A stretch of 64,000 bases of DNA from Tabrizicola_A sp965284335 (lineage in GTDB: Bacteria; Pseudomonadota; Alphaproteobacteria; Rhodobacterales; Rhodobacteraceae): the NCBI RefSeq assembly GCF_965284335.1, contig NZ_OZ260076.1; one strand, 5' to 3'. A model generated the notes under the pieces. The model had not been told where the DNA came from. It saw nothing but the letters and a program-made list of their open reading frames with translations, and searched no databases. The position numbers and the translations under genes are program-made. Positions 1-8,896 of this stretch are shown here, piece by piece; position 1 is the first letter of the stretch; each line of letters begins with the position of its first letter.

Positions 1-7
1 GCCTTGC

Positions 8-44
8 CCGTTGCGGATGTCAAAGCTATGCAGAACCGCAACGG
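8..44. repeat. Perfect 9-bp inverted repeat before the first gene
   Basis: The arm CCGTTGCGG at 8-16 is repeated as its reverse complement at 36-44, with a 19-nt spacer. No T-run follows, so it is not a typical intrinsic terminator. It ends 26 bp before the first start codon and could be an operator or an mRNA hairpin. The function is unknown. Confidence 0.5.
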
Positions 45-70
45 AAAGAGTGCCAAAAGGGGTTCCCCAC

Positions 71-1054
71 ATGAGCAAGCTTGTCACCATCTATGGCGGG
101 TCTGGGTTTGTCGGCCGGTATATTGCGCGGCGCATGGCCAAGGAAGGCTGGCGCGTGCGCGTGGCGGTGCGTCGCCCGAATGAGGCGCTGCACGTCAAAC
201 CCTATGGCGCGGTGGGTCAGGTTGAGCCGATCTTGTGCAATGTGCGTGATGACGCCTCTGTGCGCGCGGCCATGGCCGGGGCCGATGCGGTGGTGAACTG
301 CGTGGGCACCTTTGACCGGGGTGGCAAGAACAACTTTACCGCCGTTCAGGCCGAAGCGCCGGGGCGCATTGCCAAAGCGGCCGCTGAGGCTGGCGTCAAA
401 ACGCTGGTGCATATCTCGGCCATCGGGGCCGATGTGAACGGAACGAGCCTTTATGCCCAGTCCAAAGGTGCAGGCGAGGCGGCGGTTCTGGCGGCCTTTC
501 CAACGGCCATGATCTTGCGCCCCTCGGTGATTTTCGGCTCGGAAGATCAGTTCTTCAACCGCTTTGCCGCCATGTCGCGGATGGGGCCATTCTTGCCCGT
601 GGTGGGGGCAGAAACCCGGTTCCAGCCGGTGCATGTGGATGATGTGGCACAGGCCGCTGTCAAGGGCGTGCTGGGCCAAGCCCATGGAATCTATGAACTT
701 GGTGGGCCAGAGGTCGCCAGTTTCCGCGATTTGATGGGCAAGATGCTGGGCGTGATCCGCCGTCGTCGCCTTGTGCTGAACATCCCGTTCTTTGCCGCAC
801 GGATCATGGCGACGGGGTTGGATTTTGCGTCCGCCCTGACCTTGGGCCTTTTCCCGAACAAGATGATCACCCGCGATCAGGTGACCAGCCTTGGCTCGGA
901 CAATGTGGTGAGTGCTGGCGCCAAGGGCTTTGCCGATCTGGGGATCGAGCCTGCGGATATGGATTCGGTTCTGCCGGAATATCTGTGGTGCTATCGCCCC
1001 TCGGGCCAATATGCCGCGATCAAGGAATCGGCCAAGAACCTGCGGAAGGTCTAA
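71..1054 (+). CDS. Complex I NDUFA9 subunit-like NAD(P)-binding protein
   Basis: This 327-residue atypical short-chain dehydrogenase/epimerase-like protein has an N-terminal Rossmann motif GGSGFVG at residues 9-15 and a Y-x3-K pair at Tyr128/Lys132. The family resembles the NDUFA9 accessory subunit of NADH dehydrogenase and is widespread in alphaproteobacteria, where the precise role is not settled. I chose the ATG at 71 rather than an in-frame ATG at 11, because the Rossmann fold begins directly after residue 3 and the upstream codons look non-coding. The stop codon abuts the GTG start of uppP, so the two genes are probably co-transcribed. Confidence 0.85.
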   Translation: MSKLVTIYGGSGFVGRYIARRMAKEGWRVRVAVRRPNEALHVKPYGAVGQVEPILCNVRDDASVRAAMAGADAVVNCVGTFDRGGKNNFTAVQAEAPGRIAKAAAEAGVKTLVHISAIGADVNGTSLYAQSKGAGEAAVLAAFPTAMILRPSVIFGSEDQFFNRFAAMSRMGPFLPVVGAETRFQPVHVDDVAQAAVKGVLGQAHGIYELGGPEVASFRDLMGKMLGVIRRRRLVLNIPFFAARIMATGLDFASALTLGLFPNKMITRDQVTSLGSDNVVSAGAKGFADLGIEPADMDSVLPEYLWCYRPSGQYAAIKESAKNLRKV

Positions 1055-1855
1055 GTGGGCGATCTGGGTATCGTCGCCTTTCTGGGCGTTTTAGAAGGTT
1101 TGACCGAGTTTCTGCCGGTATCCTCAACGGGGCATCTGTTGTTGGCCTCGCATTTTCTGGGCTTTGAAAGTGCTGGCAAAACCTTTGAGGTGGTGATCCA
1201 GCTGGGTGCCGTTCTGGCGCTGTTGACGGTCTATTTCGCCAAACTCTGGCAGGTGTTTTCCACCGCCCACCGTGACCCTGCGGCCAAGCGGTTTATCATC
1301 TCGGTGCTTTTGGCGTTTTTGCCCGCCGTGGTGATTGGGGTTCTGGCACATGATTTCATCAAGACGGTGCTGTTTGAAACTCCGCGGCTGATTGCCATCA
1401 TGTTGATTCTGGGCGGTATTGTGCTGTTGTTCGTAGACCGCATCGCCCCGACCCCACAGTATGAGGATGCCACGGCGCTGCCGCTGCGCAAGTCTTTGGC
1501 GATTGGGTTCATCCAATGTCTGGCCATGATTCCCGGCGTGTCGCGGTCGGGGGCGACGATTGTGGGGGCCTTGATGCTGGGCGTGGAAAAGCGCGCGGCT
1601 GCGGAGTTTTCCTTTTTCCTGTCGATGCCCACCATGGCGGCGGCGGTGGGGTATGACCTTTTGCAAAATCGCGATGTGTTGGATTTTTCGGCCCTGTCGC
1701 AGATCGCGCTGGGCTTTGGGCTGGCCTTTGTCACGGGGGTGATCGTGGTGAAATGGCTGCTGAATTACATCAGCCGTCATGGCTATGCGCTGTTTGGCTG
1801 GTGGCGAATCATCGTTGGAACGCTGGCTTTGATTGGGCTTTCCCTGGGGTTTTGA
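1055..1855 (+). CDS. uppP: Undecaprenyl-diphosphatase UppP (BacA family)
   Basis: This integral membrane enzyme of 266 residues dephosphorylates undecaprenyl diphosphate to recycle the lipid carrier for peptidoglycan and other envelope polymers. Both family signatures are present: EGLTEFLPVSSTGH at residues 14-27 and PGVSRSGAT at 160-168, which together form the active site. Several hydrophobic segments fill the rest, and the length is normal for the family. The start is a GTG immediately after the TAA of the upstream gene, suggesting translational coupling. Confidence 0.95.
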   Translation: MGDLGIVAFLGVLEGLTEFLPVSSTGHLLLASHFLGFESAGKTFEVVIQLGAVLALLTVYFAKLWQVFSTAHRDPAAKRFIISVLLAFLPAVVIGVLAHDFIKTVLFETPRLIAIMLILGGIVLLFVDRIAPTPQYEDATALPLRKSLAIGFIQCLAMIPGVSRSGATIVGALMLGVEKRAAAEFSFFLSMPTMAAAVGYDLLQNRDVLDFSALSQIALGFGLAFVTGVIVVKWLLNYISRHGYALFGWWRIIVGTLALIGLSLGF

Positions 1856-1859
1856 CCAC

Positions 1860-1954
1860 ATAGGTAACACATACTGACATAATTTCAGCCCTATTTTTGC
1901 AATTGCCGCCCCGCAGGATCAAAAAACTGCCGAATAGGTCACGCATGCTGACTT
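1860..1954 (+). promoter_or_regulatory. Imperfect 21-bp direct repeat upstream of gltD
   Basis: Two 21-bp copies, at 1860-1880 and 1934-1954, match at 17 of 21 positions and start 74 bp apart, about seven helical turns. Both begin ATAGGT and contain a CTGAC core. The second copy ends 61 bp before the gltD ATG. The layout suggests paired sites for a regulator of glutamate synthase. An Lrp- or nitrogen-responsive regulator is plausible but unproven. Confidence 0.4.
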
Positions 1955-2015
1955 TTATTCGCGCCCCAGCCACAGTATCCCTTCGCGCATAGCCAAGAAC
2001 CTTGGGGGCGCAGCC

Positions 2016-3452
2016 ATGGCCACGCAGAAGATGCTGAAATTCGTAAGCTTGGGGAAAGAGATGCCCACCAAGCGTGATGCCACCATGCGCTCGGCTGATT
2101 TCCATGAGATTTATCGAGAGTTCGCCGCCGAGAAGGCCGCCGAACAGGCCAGCCGCTGCAGCCAGTGCGGCGTGCCTTATTGCCAGTCGCATTGCCCGCT
2201 GCACAACAACATCCCCGACTGGCTGCGCCTGACCGCCGAGGGACGTCTGCAAGAGGCCTATGAGATCAGCCAGGCCACCAACACCTTCCCCGAGATTTGC
2301 GGCCGCATCTGCCCGCAAGACCGTCTGTGCGAGGGCAATTGTGTGATCGAGCAATCGGGCCATGGCACGGTGACCATTGGCGCGGTGGAGAAACATCTGA
2401 CCGATCTGGCTTGGGAAAACGGCTGGGTGCTGCCGATCAAGCCGGGTGTTGAGCGCGCGGAATCGGTTGGCATCATCGGTGCGGGTCCGGGGGGGCTTGC
2501 GGCGGCGGATGTGCTGCGGCGCAAGGGCGTGCAGGTGACCGTCTATGACCGCTATGACCGCGCGGGGGGGCTGCTGACCTATGGCATTCCCGGCTTCAAG
2601 CTGGAAAAGCCGGTTGTCATGCAACGCATTGAACAGCTTGAGAAAGCTGGCGTTCAGTTTGTGATGAATTGCAATGTGGGCGTGGATATCTCCTTTGACG
2701 CCATTCGCGGCCAGCATGACGCGGTGCTGATCGCGACCGGGGTTTACAAGGCGCGCGATATCGAGGCACCGGGAACCGGGCTGTCAGGGATCGTCAAGGC
2801 GCTGGACTATCTGACGGCCAGCAATCGCAAGAGCTTTGGCGACGAGGTGGCTGAGTTCGACAATGGCACGCTGGATGCCAAGGGCAAGCGCGTGGTGGTG
2901 ATCGGCGGCGGCGATACGGCAATGGACTGTGTGCGCACCGCCATTCGCCAAGGCGCTGTCAGCGTGAAATGCCTCTATCGCCGCGACAAGGCCAATATGC
3001 CCGGCTCGCAGCGCGAGGTGCAGAATGCCGAGGAAGAAGGCGTTGATTTCGTTTGGCTTTCCGCCCCGCGCGGCTTTGTCGGATCGGATCATGTGCATGG
3101 CGTGATCGTGCAGAAGATGCGCCTTGGCGCGCCCGATGCCAGCGGTCGCCAGTCGCCCGAAGTGATCGAGGGGGCCGACTATACCGAGCCGGCCGATCTG
3201 GTCATTCAGGCGCTGGGCTTTGAGCCCGAGGATATTCCCGGCCAATGGGATGCCCCCGATCTGGCGGTGACGCGCTGGGGCACCATCAAGGCCGACTTCC
3301 GCAGCCATGCCACCAACCTGCCCGGCGTCTATGCCGCAGGCGATATTGTGCGCGGCGCAAGCCTGGTCGTCTGGGCCATCCGCGATGGGCGCGAGGCGGC
3401 GGATGCGATCCTTGATTATCTGGCCCAGGCCCCTGCGGTGGCGGCGGAATAG
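2016..3452 (+). CDS. gltD: Glutamate synthase (NADPH) small subunit
   Basis: This is the beta subunit of GOGAT (478 residues). It takes electrons from NADPH through FAD and iron-sulfur centres and passes them to the large subunit, which makes glutamate from glutamine and 2-oxoglutarate. The N-terminal third carries the cysteine clusters CSQCGVPYCQSHCP (near residue 48) and CGRICPQDRLCEGNC (near 92). A dinucleotide-binding motif GAGPGGL follows near residue 155, with a second GGGDTAMDC near 298. The length is typical. It lies upstream of a secreted-protein gene and then gltB on the same strand, so the small subunit is encoded first. Confidence 0.96.
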   Translation: MATQKMLKFVSLGKEMPTKRDATMRSADFHEIYREFAAEKAAEQASRCSQCGVPYCQSHCPLHNNIPDWLRLTAEGRLQEAYEISQATNTFPEICGRICPQDRLCEGNCVIEQSGHGTVTIGAVEKHLTDLAWENGWVLPIKPGVERAESVGIIGAGPGGLAAADVLRRKGVQVTVYDRYDRAGGLLTYGIPGFKLEKPVVMQRIEQLEKAGVQFVMNCNVGVDISFDAIRGQHDAVLIATGVYKARDIEAPGTGLSGIVKALDYLTASNRKSFGDEVAEFDNGTLDAKGKRVVVIGGGDTAMDCVRTAIRQGAVSVKCLYRRDKANMPGSQREVQNAEEEGVDFVWLSAPRGFVGSDHVHGVIVQKMRLGAPDASGRQSPEVIEGADYTEPADLVIQALGFEPEDIPGQWDAPDLAVTRWGTIKADFRSHATNLPGVYAAGDIVRGASLVVWAIRDGREAADAILDYLAQAPAVAAE

Positions 3453-3463
3453 CCGTCTGGCCC

Positions 3464-3493
3464 GCGTCGGGTTTGCGTCGGGTTTGCGTCGGG
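3464..3493. repeat. Tandem 11-bp repeat between gltD and the next gene
   Basis: The unit GCGTCGGGTTT occurs at 3464-3474 and 3475-3485, and a third partial copy (GCGTCGGG) follows at 3486-3493. The third copy can pair with CCCGAC a few bases downstream to form a small hairpin. This may reflect slippage or an intergenic mRNA structure between gltD and the downstream genes. Confidence 0.5.
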
Positions 3494-3590
3494 CATCCGT
3501 CCCGACACGCCGCCTGACACGAGGCCTGACGCAAGGGCCGACCCGAAAAGTTCATCGGTCAGCACCGCTGACCAAACCCGGAGTGACAGA

Positions 3591-4292
3591 ATGAAGATCC
3601 TGATCGCGCTTCCGCTCCTGATGGCCACCCCTGCCTTGGCGGGCAGTTTCATCGCGCCCGAGGGCTGCACCACCTATCTGACGGTGCAGTCGCGCGGCTG
3701 CTATGTGGCGAACCACTATACCTGCGAGGCCGATCCGGCGGGCCACAAGTGGCGCGCCGATTTCGATCAGGAAGGGCCGTTCTTTCTGAGCCGGATTGAT
3801 GACGAGACCCAGTGGATCGAGAGCATCGAGTTGAACCCGGTGGTCACGCAAACGCTGGACCCCAATCCGCAAGATCCCGCAAGCTTTACCAACCTGACCG
3901 AGACAGGCCGCGATGATTTCGTTTTCAGCCTGTCGAAGGACAATGGCGAACATTCCAACGTCGTCGGCTTTGATGAATTGACGGGCCGGACCATCACCCT
4001 TGACGGGGTGACGCTGGAAGAAACCGCCTTTGAATATACCGAGACCGACGATGCAGGGAATGTCCTGCGCCGGGCGCGGGGGAATGAATACATCAGCCGC
4101 GAGTTTCGCATGTTCTTTTCCGGCGCCTCGGAATGGGACGACGGCAATGGCGGCTGGCTTCCGATGGACAGCCATCCGGTCAAGTTCTTTCGCCCCGGCG
4201 ACAAGGGCTTTGAATCCACTCAACCGATTTTCGACTGCGACGCGGTGTTGTCGCACCTAGACAGAAAGGGCCTGACCCATGACAACCTTTGA
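3591..4292 (+). CDS. Secreted hypothetical protein between gltD and gltB
   Basis: This 233-residue protein has a clear Sec signal peptide (a Lys-containing start, a hydrophobic stretch, and cleavage after ALA-GS near residue 18). The mature part has a cysteine-rich N-terminal portion (CTTY, SRGCYVANHYTC) and a late Cys near the C-terminus, which suggests disulfides in the periplasm. I do not recognise a catalytic motif or a named family. It overlaps gltB by 14 bp, so it is translationally coupled to glutamate synthase although its product is exported. Any functional link to glutamate synthesis is unclear. Confidence 0.75.
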   Translation: MKILIALPLLMATPALAGSFIAPEGCTTYLTVQSRGCYVANHYTCEADPAGHKWRADFDQEGPFFLSRIDDETQWIESIELNPVVTQTLDPNPQDPASFTNLTETGRDDFVFSLSKDNGEHSNVVGFDELTGRTITLDGVTLEETAFEYTETDDAGNVLRRARGNEYISREFRMFFSGASEWDDGNGGWLPMDSHPVKFFRPGDKGFESTQPIFDCDAVLSHLDRKGLTHDNL

Positions 4293-7200
4293 TGACGCCT
4301 GGGTAAAGGCCGAAGAGGCCAAGCGCGCCTGGCTGGATGCCAACGGGCTTTACAAGGCCGAGGATGAACATTCCTCCTGCGGCGTGGGTCTGGTGGTGGC
4401 GATTTCCGGCAAGCCCAGCCGCAAGGTGGTGGAAAACGGGATCAACGCGCTGAAAGCGGTTTGGCACCGGGGCGCGGTGGACGCCGATGGCAAGACCGGG
4501 GATGGCGCGGGCATTCATGTGCAGATTCCGGTCAAGTTCTTCTATGACCAAGTCCGCCGCACGGGCCATGAGCCGGATGCGAAAAAGCTGATCGCGGTGG
4601 GGCAGGTCTTTTTGCCGCGCACCGATTTTGGCGCGCAGGAGCGCTGCCGAACCATCGTGGAGACCGAAGTGCTGCGGATGGGCCATTACATCTATGGCTG
4701 GCGGCATGTGCCGGTGGACACGTCTGTGTTGGGCGACAAGGCCAACGCGACGCGCCCTGAGATTGAGCAGATCCTGATCCGCTGTGAGAAGGACATCGAT
4801 CAAGAGCAGTTTGAGCGCGAGCTTTACATCATTCGCCGCCGGATCGAGAAGGCGGCGACGGCTTCGGGTATTCAGGGCATGTATCTGTGCAGCCTGTCCT
4901 GCCGCAGCATCGTCTACAAGGGCATGATGCTGGCCGAGCAGGTCGCGACCTTTTACCCCGATCTGATGGATGAGCGGTTTGAAAGCGCCTTTGCGATCTA
5001 TCACCAGCGCTATTCCACCAACACTTTCCCGCAGTGGTGGCTGGCCCAGCCCTTCCGCATGTTGGCCCATAACGGCGAGATCAACACGTTGAAGGGCAAC
5101 GTCAACTGGATGAAATCCCACGAGATTCGGATGGCCTCCAGCGCCTTTGGCGATATGGCCGAAGATATCAAGCCGATCATTCCGGGCGGGGCGTCGGATT
5201 CGGGTGCCTTGGATTCGGTGTTTGAGGTGTTGGTGCGGTCGGGCCGGTCTGCCCCGATGGCCAAAACCATGCTGGTGCCCGAGGCCTGGTCGAAGGCCAC
5301 GATCAATATGCCCAAGGCTTGGGCGGATATGTATTCCTATTGCAACTCGGTCATTGAACCTTGGGATGGTCCGGCGGCGCTGGCCATGACCGATGGGCGT
5401 TGGGTTTGCGGGGGGCTTGACCGCAACGGGTTGCGTCCGATGCGCTATGTCATCACGGGCGATGATATGCTGATCGCGGGGTCCGAGGCGGGGATGGTGC
5501 CGGTGGATGAAACCACCATCCGCGAAAAGGGTGCCTTGGGGCCGGGGCAGATGATTGCTGTCGATATGGCCGAGGGCAAGCTGTTCCATGACACCGAGTT
5601 GAAGAACAAGCTGGCCGCGGCCCAGCCCTATGGCGAATGGGTTGGCAAGATCGTGGATCTGAACGCGCTGTTGAAGGACGTGCCGGAGCAGGCGCAATTC
5701 AGCGGGGCCGAGCTGCGCAAGCGGCAGATCGCGGCGGGCTATTCGGTGGAGGAGCTGGAGCAGGTTCTGGCGCCGATGGCCGAGGATGGAAAGGAAATGG
5801 TCGCCTCGATGGGCGATGATACGCCGGCGGCGGTCTTGTCTTCGGTTTACCGGCCGCTGAGCCATTTCTTCCGGCAGAATTTCTCTCAGGTCACCAACCC
5901 GCCAATCGACAGCTTGCGCGAAGGCCGGGTGATGAGCCTGAAAACCCGCTTCGGCAACCTGCGGAACGTGCTGGATGAAAACAACAGCCAGACCGAGATT
6001 TTGGTGCTGGAAAGCCCGTTCATCGGCAATGGCGAATATGAGGTTCTGGTCAAGCGCTTTGGCGATCAGGTGGCCTTTATCGACTGCACCTTCCCGGCGG
6101 GCGCGGACAGTGACGCGCTGCGGCAGGGGTTGGAGCGCATCCGCTCTGAGGCCGAGGTTGCGGTGTCGTCGGGGGCGGGGCAGCTGATCTTGACCGATGA
6201 GCATCAGGGCGAAGGCCGGGTGGCCATGCCGATGATCTTGGCCACCAGTGCGGTGCATTCGTGGCTGACGCGCAAGGGGCTGCGGACCTTCTGTTCGATC
6301 AACGTGCGGGCGGCGGAGTGCATTGATCCGCATTACTTTGCCGTGCTGATCGGGTCAGGCGCGACCACGGTGAACCCCTATCTGGCCGAAGACAGCATTG
6401 CGGACCGCATTGCGCGGGGGCTGCTCGAAGGCTCGCTTTTGGATGCGATGCGCAACTATCGCGATGCGATTGATGCGGGGCTTTTGAAGATCATGTCCAA
6501 GATGGGCATTTCGGTGATCTCGTCCTATCGCGGTGGTCTGAACTTTGAGGCGGTGGGGTTGAGCCGCGCGATGGTGGCGGAATATTTCCCCGGCATGCAA
6601 AGCCGGATTTCGGGCATCGGTCTGCAAGGTTTGCAGATGAAGGTCGAGGAGGTGCACGCCAAGGGCTGGAAGGGTGGCACCGATGTGCTGCCGATCGGCG
6701 GCATCTATAAGGCGCGGCGGTCGGGCGAAAAGCACGCTTGGGAAGCCCAGACCATGCATATGCTGCAATCGGCCTGTGATCGGGCGTCCTATGACATCTG
6801 GAAGCAGTATTCGGCGGCGATGCGGGCCAATCCGCCGATCCACATTCGCGATCTTCTGGACATCAAGGCGCTGGGCAAGCCGGTGCCGATCGAGGAGGTG
6901 GAGAGCATCACCTCGATCCGCAAGCGGTTTGTGACGCCGGGCATGTCCTTGGGCGCTCTGAGCCCCGAGGCGCACAAGACGCTGAACGTGGCGATGAACC
7001 GGATTGGCGCGAAGTCGGACAGTGGCGAGGGTGGCGAGGACCCCGCGCATTTCCTGCCCGAAGCTAATGGCGACAACCCAAGCGCCAAGATCAAGCAGGT
7101 GGCCTCGGGCCGTTTTGGTGTGACGGCGGAATATCTGAACGCCTGCGAGGAGTTGGAAATCAAGGTGGCCCAAGGGGCCAAGCCCGGCGAGGGTGGGCAG

Positions 7201-8817
7201 TTGCCCGGCATGAAGGTGACCGCGCTGATCGCGCGGCTGCGCCATTCGACGCCGGGGGTGACGCTGATTTCACCGCCGCCGCACCATGACATCTATTCCA
7301 TCGAAGACTTGGCCCAGCTGATCTATGACCTGAAGCAGATCAACCCGCGCGCCAAGGTGACGGTGAAGCTGGTGTCCTCGTCGGGTGTGGGCACGATTGC
7401 CGCCGGGGTGGCCAAGGCCAAGGCCGATGTGATCCTGATCTCGGGCCACAATGGCGGCACTGGGGCAAGCCCTGCCACGTCGATCAAATATGCCGGTTTG
7501 CCGTGGGAAATGGGTCTGACCGAGGCGCATCAGGTTCTGGCGATGAACAACCTGCGCGACCGGATCACGCTGCGCACCGATGGCGGGCTGCGCACGGGCC
7601 GCGACATTGTGATGGCCGCGATGATGGGGGCCGAGGAATATGGCATCGGCACGGCGGCGCTGATTGCGATGGGCTGCATCATGGTGCGTCAGTGCCAGTC
7701 GAACACCTGCCCGGTGGGGGTTTGCACCCAGAACGAGGCGCTGCGCCAGAAGTTCACCGGATCGGCCGACAAGGTGGTGAACCTGATCACCTTCTATGCG
7801 CAGGAAGTGCGGGAAATCCTGGCCCAGATCGGGGCGCGGTCGCTGGATGAGATCATCGGGCGGGCGGATTTGCTGACGCAGGTTTCGCGCGGCTCGGCGC
7901 ATCTGGATGATCTGGACCTGAACCCGCTGCTCATCACCGTCGATGGGGCGAACCGGATCACCTATGACCGGTCAAAGCCGCGCAATGCGGTGCCGGATAC
8001 GCTGGATGCCGAAATCATCAAGGACGGCCATCGCTTCTTTGAAGACGGCGAGAAGATGCAGTTGTCTTATGCCGTGCGGAACACGCATCGGACCATCGGC
8101 ACGCGGGCCTCTTCCCATATCGTCAAGAAGTTCGGGATGAGGAACAGCCTTCAGCCCGATCATCTGACGGTGAAGCTGACCGGGTCTTGTGGCCAGTCTT
8201 TGGGGGCTTTCGCGGTGCGGGGGCTGAAGATCGAGGTGCAGGGCGATGCCAATGACTATGTCGGCAAGGGCCTGTCGGGGGGCACCATTACCGTGCGCCC
8301 GCCGATGTCTTCGCCGCTGACGGCGGCTGAGAACACCATCATCGGCAATACCGTGCTTTATGGCGCGACGGGCGGGTATCTTTACGCCGCTGGCCGCGCG
8401 GGGGAACGGTTCGCCGTGCGCAACTCGGGCGCATCGGTGGTGGTCGAGGGCTGCGGGTCGAACGGGTGTGAGTATATGACCGGCGGTGTGGCGGTGATCC
8501 TTGGGTCGATCGGGGCCAATTTTGGCGCCGGGATGACGGGGGGCATGGCCTATATCTATGACCCCAAAGGCACGGCCGAGGATTTCATCAATATGGAAAG
8601 CCTTGTCACCTGCGCCATTGGTCACAAGCATTGGGAAGCGCAGGTAAAGGGCCTGATCGAGGCGCATGTGGCCGAGACGGGCAGCCAGCTTGCCAGCCGT
8701 ATCCTGACGAATTGGGAGACGGAGCGGGCGAATTTCCTGCAGGTTTGCCCGAAGGAAATGCTGATCCATCTGGCCCATCCCTTGTCGGATGAGCCGGTGA
8801 AGGTTCCGGCGGAGTAA
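4279..8817 (+). CDS. gltB: Glutamate synthase (NADPH) large subunit
   Basis: This is the alpha subunit of GOGAT (1512 residues, full length). The first 33 residues form the usual propeptide; Cys34 in SSCGVG becomes the N-terminal nucleophile of the class II glutaminase domain after self-cleavage. A central domain follows, then the FMN-binding synthase domain with the GGEGGEDP-type loop and the 3Fe-4S cluster cysteines in CIMVRQCQSNTCPVG near residue 1135. The C-terminal glycine-rich beta-helix domain is complete. It works with GltD in ammonium assimilation. It starts inside the end of the preceding secreted-protein gene. Confidence 0.97.
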   Translation: MTTFDDAWVKAEEAKRAWLDANGLYKAEDEHSSCGVGLVVAISGKPSRKVVENGINALKAVWHRGAVDADGKTGDGAGIHVQIPVKFFYDQVRRTGHEPDAKKLIAVGQVFLPRTDFGAQERCRTIVETEVLRMGHYIYGWRHVPVDTSVLGDKANATRPEIEQILIRCEKDIDQEQFERELYIIRRRIEKAATASGIQGMYLCSLSCRSIVYKGMMLAEQVATFYPDLMDERFESAFAIYHQRYSTNTFPQWWLAQPFRMLAHNGEINTLKGNVNWMKSHEIRMASSAFGDMAEDIKPIIPGGASDSGALDSVFEVLVRSGRSAPMAKTMLVPEAWSKATINMPKAWADMYSYCNSVIEPWDGPAALAMTDGRWVCGGLDRNGLRPMRYVITGDDMLIAGSEAGMVPVDETTIREKGALGPGQMIAVDMAEGKLFHDTELKNKLAAAQPYGEWVGKIVDLNALLKDVPEQAQFSGAELRKRQIAAGYSVEELEQVLAPMAEDGKEMVASMGDDTPAAVLSSVYRPLSHFFRQNFSQVTNPPIDSLREGRVMSLKTRFGNLRNVLDENNSQTEILVLESPFIGNGEYEVLVKRFGDQVAFIDCTFPAGADSDALRQGLERIRSEAEVAVSSGAGQLILTDEHQGEGRVAMPMILATSAVHSWLTRKGLRTFCSINVRAAECIDPHYFAVLIGSGATTVNPYLAEDSIADRIARGLLEGSLLDAMRNYRDAIDAGLLKIMSKMGISVISSYRGGLNFEAVGLSRAMVAEYFPGMQSRISGIGLQGLQMKVEEVHAKGWKGGTDVLPIGGIYKARRSGEKHAWEAQTMHMLQSACDRASYDIWKQYSAAMRANPPIHIRDLLDIKALGKPVPIEEVESITSIRKRFVTPGMSLGALSPEAHKTLNVAMNRIGAKSDSGEGGEDPAHFLPEANGDNPSAKIKQVASGRFGVTAEYLNACEELEIKVAQGAKPGEGGQLPGMKVTALIARLRHSTPGVTLISPPPHHDIYSIEDLAQLIYDLKQINPRAKVTVKLVSSSGVGTIAAGVAKAKADVILISGHNGGTGASPATSIKYAGLPWEMGLTEAHQVLAMNNLRDRITLRTDGGLRTGRDIVMAAMMGAEEYGIGTAALIAMGCIMVRQCQSNTCPVGVCTQNEALRQKFTGSADKVVNLITFYAQEVREILAQIGARSLDEIIGRADLLTQVSRGSAHLDDLDLNPLLITVDGANRITYDRSKPRNAVPDTLDAEIIKDGHRFFEDGEKMQLSYAVRNTHRTIGTRASSHIVKKFGMRNSLQPDHLTVKLTGSCGQSLGAFAVRGLKIEVQGDANDYVGKGLSGGTITVRPPMSSPLTAAENTIIGNTVLYGATGGYLYAAGRAGERFAVRNSGASVVVEGCGSNGCEYMTGGVAVILGSIGANFGAGMTGGMAYIYDPKGTAEDFINMESLVTCAIGHKHWEAQVKGLIEAHVAETGSQLASRILTNWETERANFLQVCPKEMLIHLAHPLSDEPVKVPAE

Positions 8818-8830
8818 TCTGCCGGGGCCA

Positions 8831-8894
8831 CTCCTCGAGCACGTCGTGCACTCGTCGTTGGTCATCCCGACGCGTGCACGACGTGCTTAAGGAG
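8831..8894. terminator. Long hairpin between convergent gltB and TauE genes
   Basis: The 27-nt arms at 8831-8857 and 8868-8894 are complementary except for three positions and enclose a 10-nt loop. The perfect inner core is AGCACGTCGTGCAC. It sits between two convergent stop codons (8817 and 8897), which fits a bidirectional terminator or an mRNA 3-prime-end stabiliser, although there is no T-tract. Confidence 0.6.
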
Positions 8895-8896
8895 GG

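Noticed and set aside
4180..6333. A 717-codon open frame on the minus strand inside gltB
   Set aside because: It runs antisense to the fully conserved gltB, has no domain character (His/Arg/Pro-rich composition) and is explained by the third-position GC bias of the real gene. The same holds for the other long antisense frames in the window, for example at 1124-1870, 13109-15006, 36746-38021 and 57017-58378.
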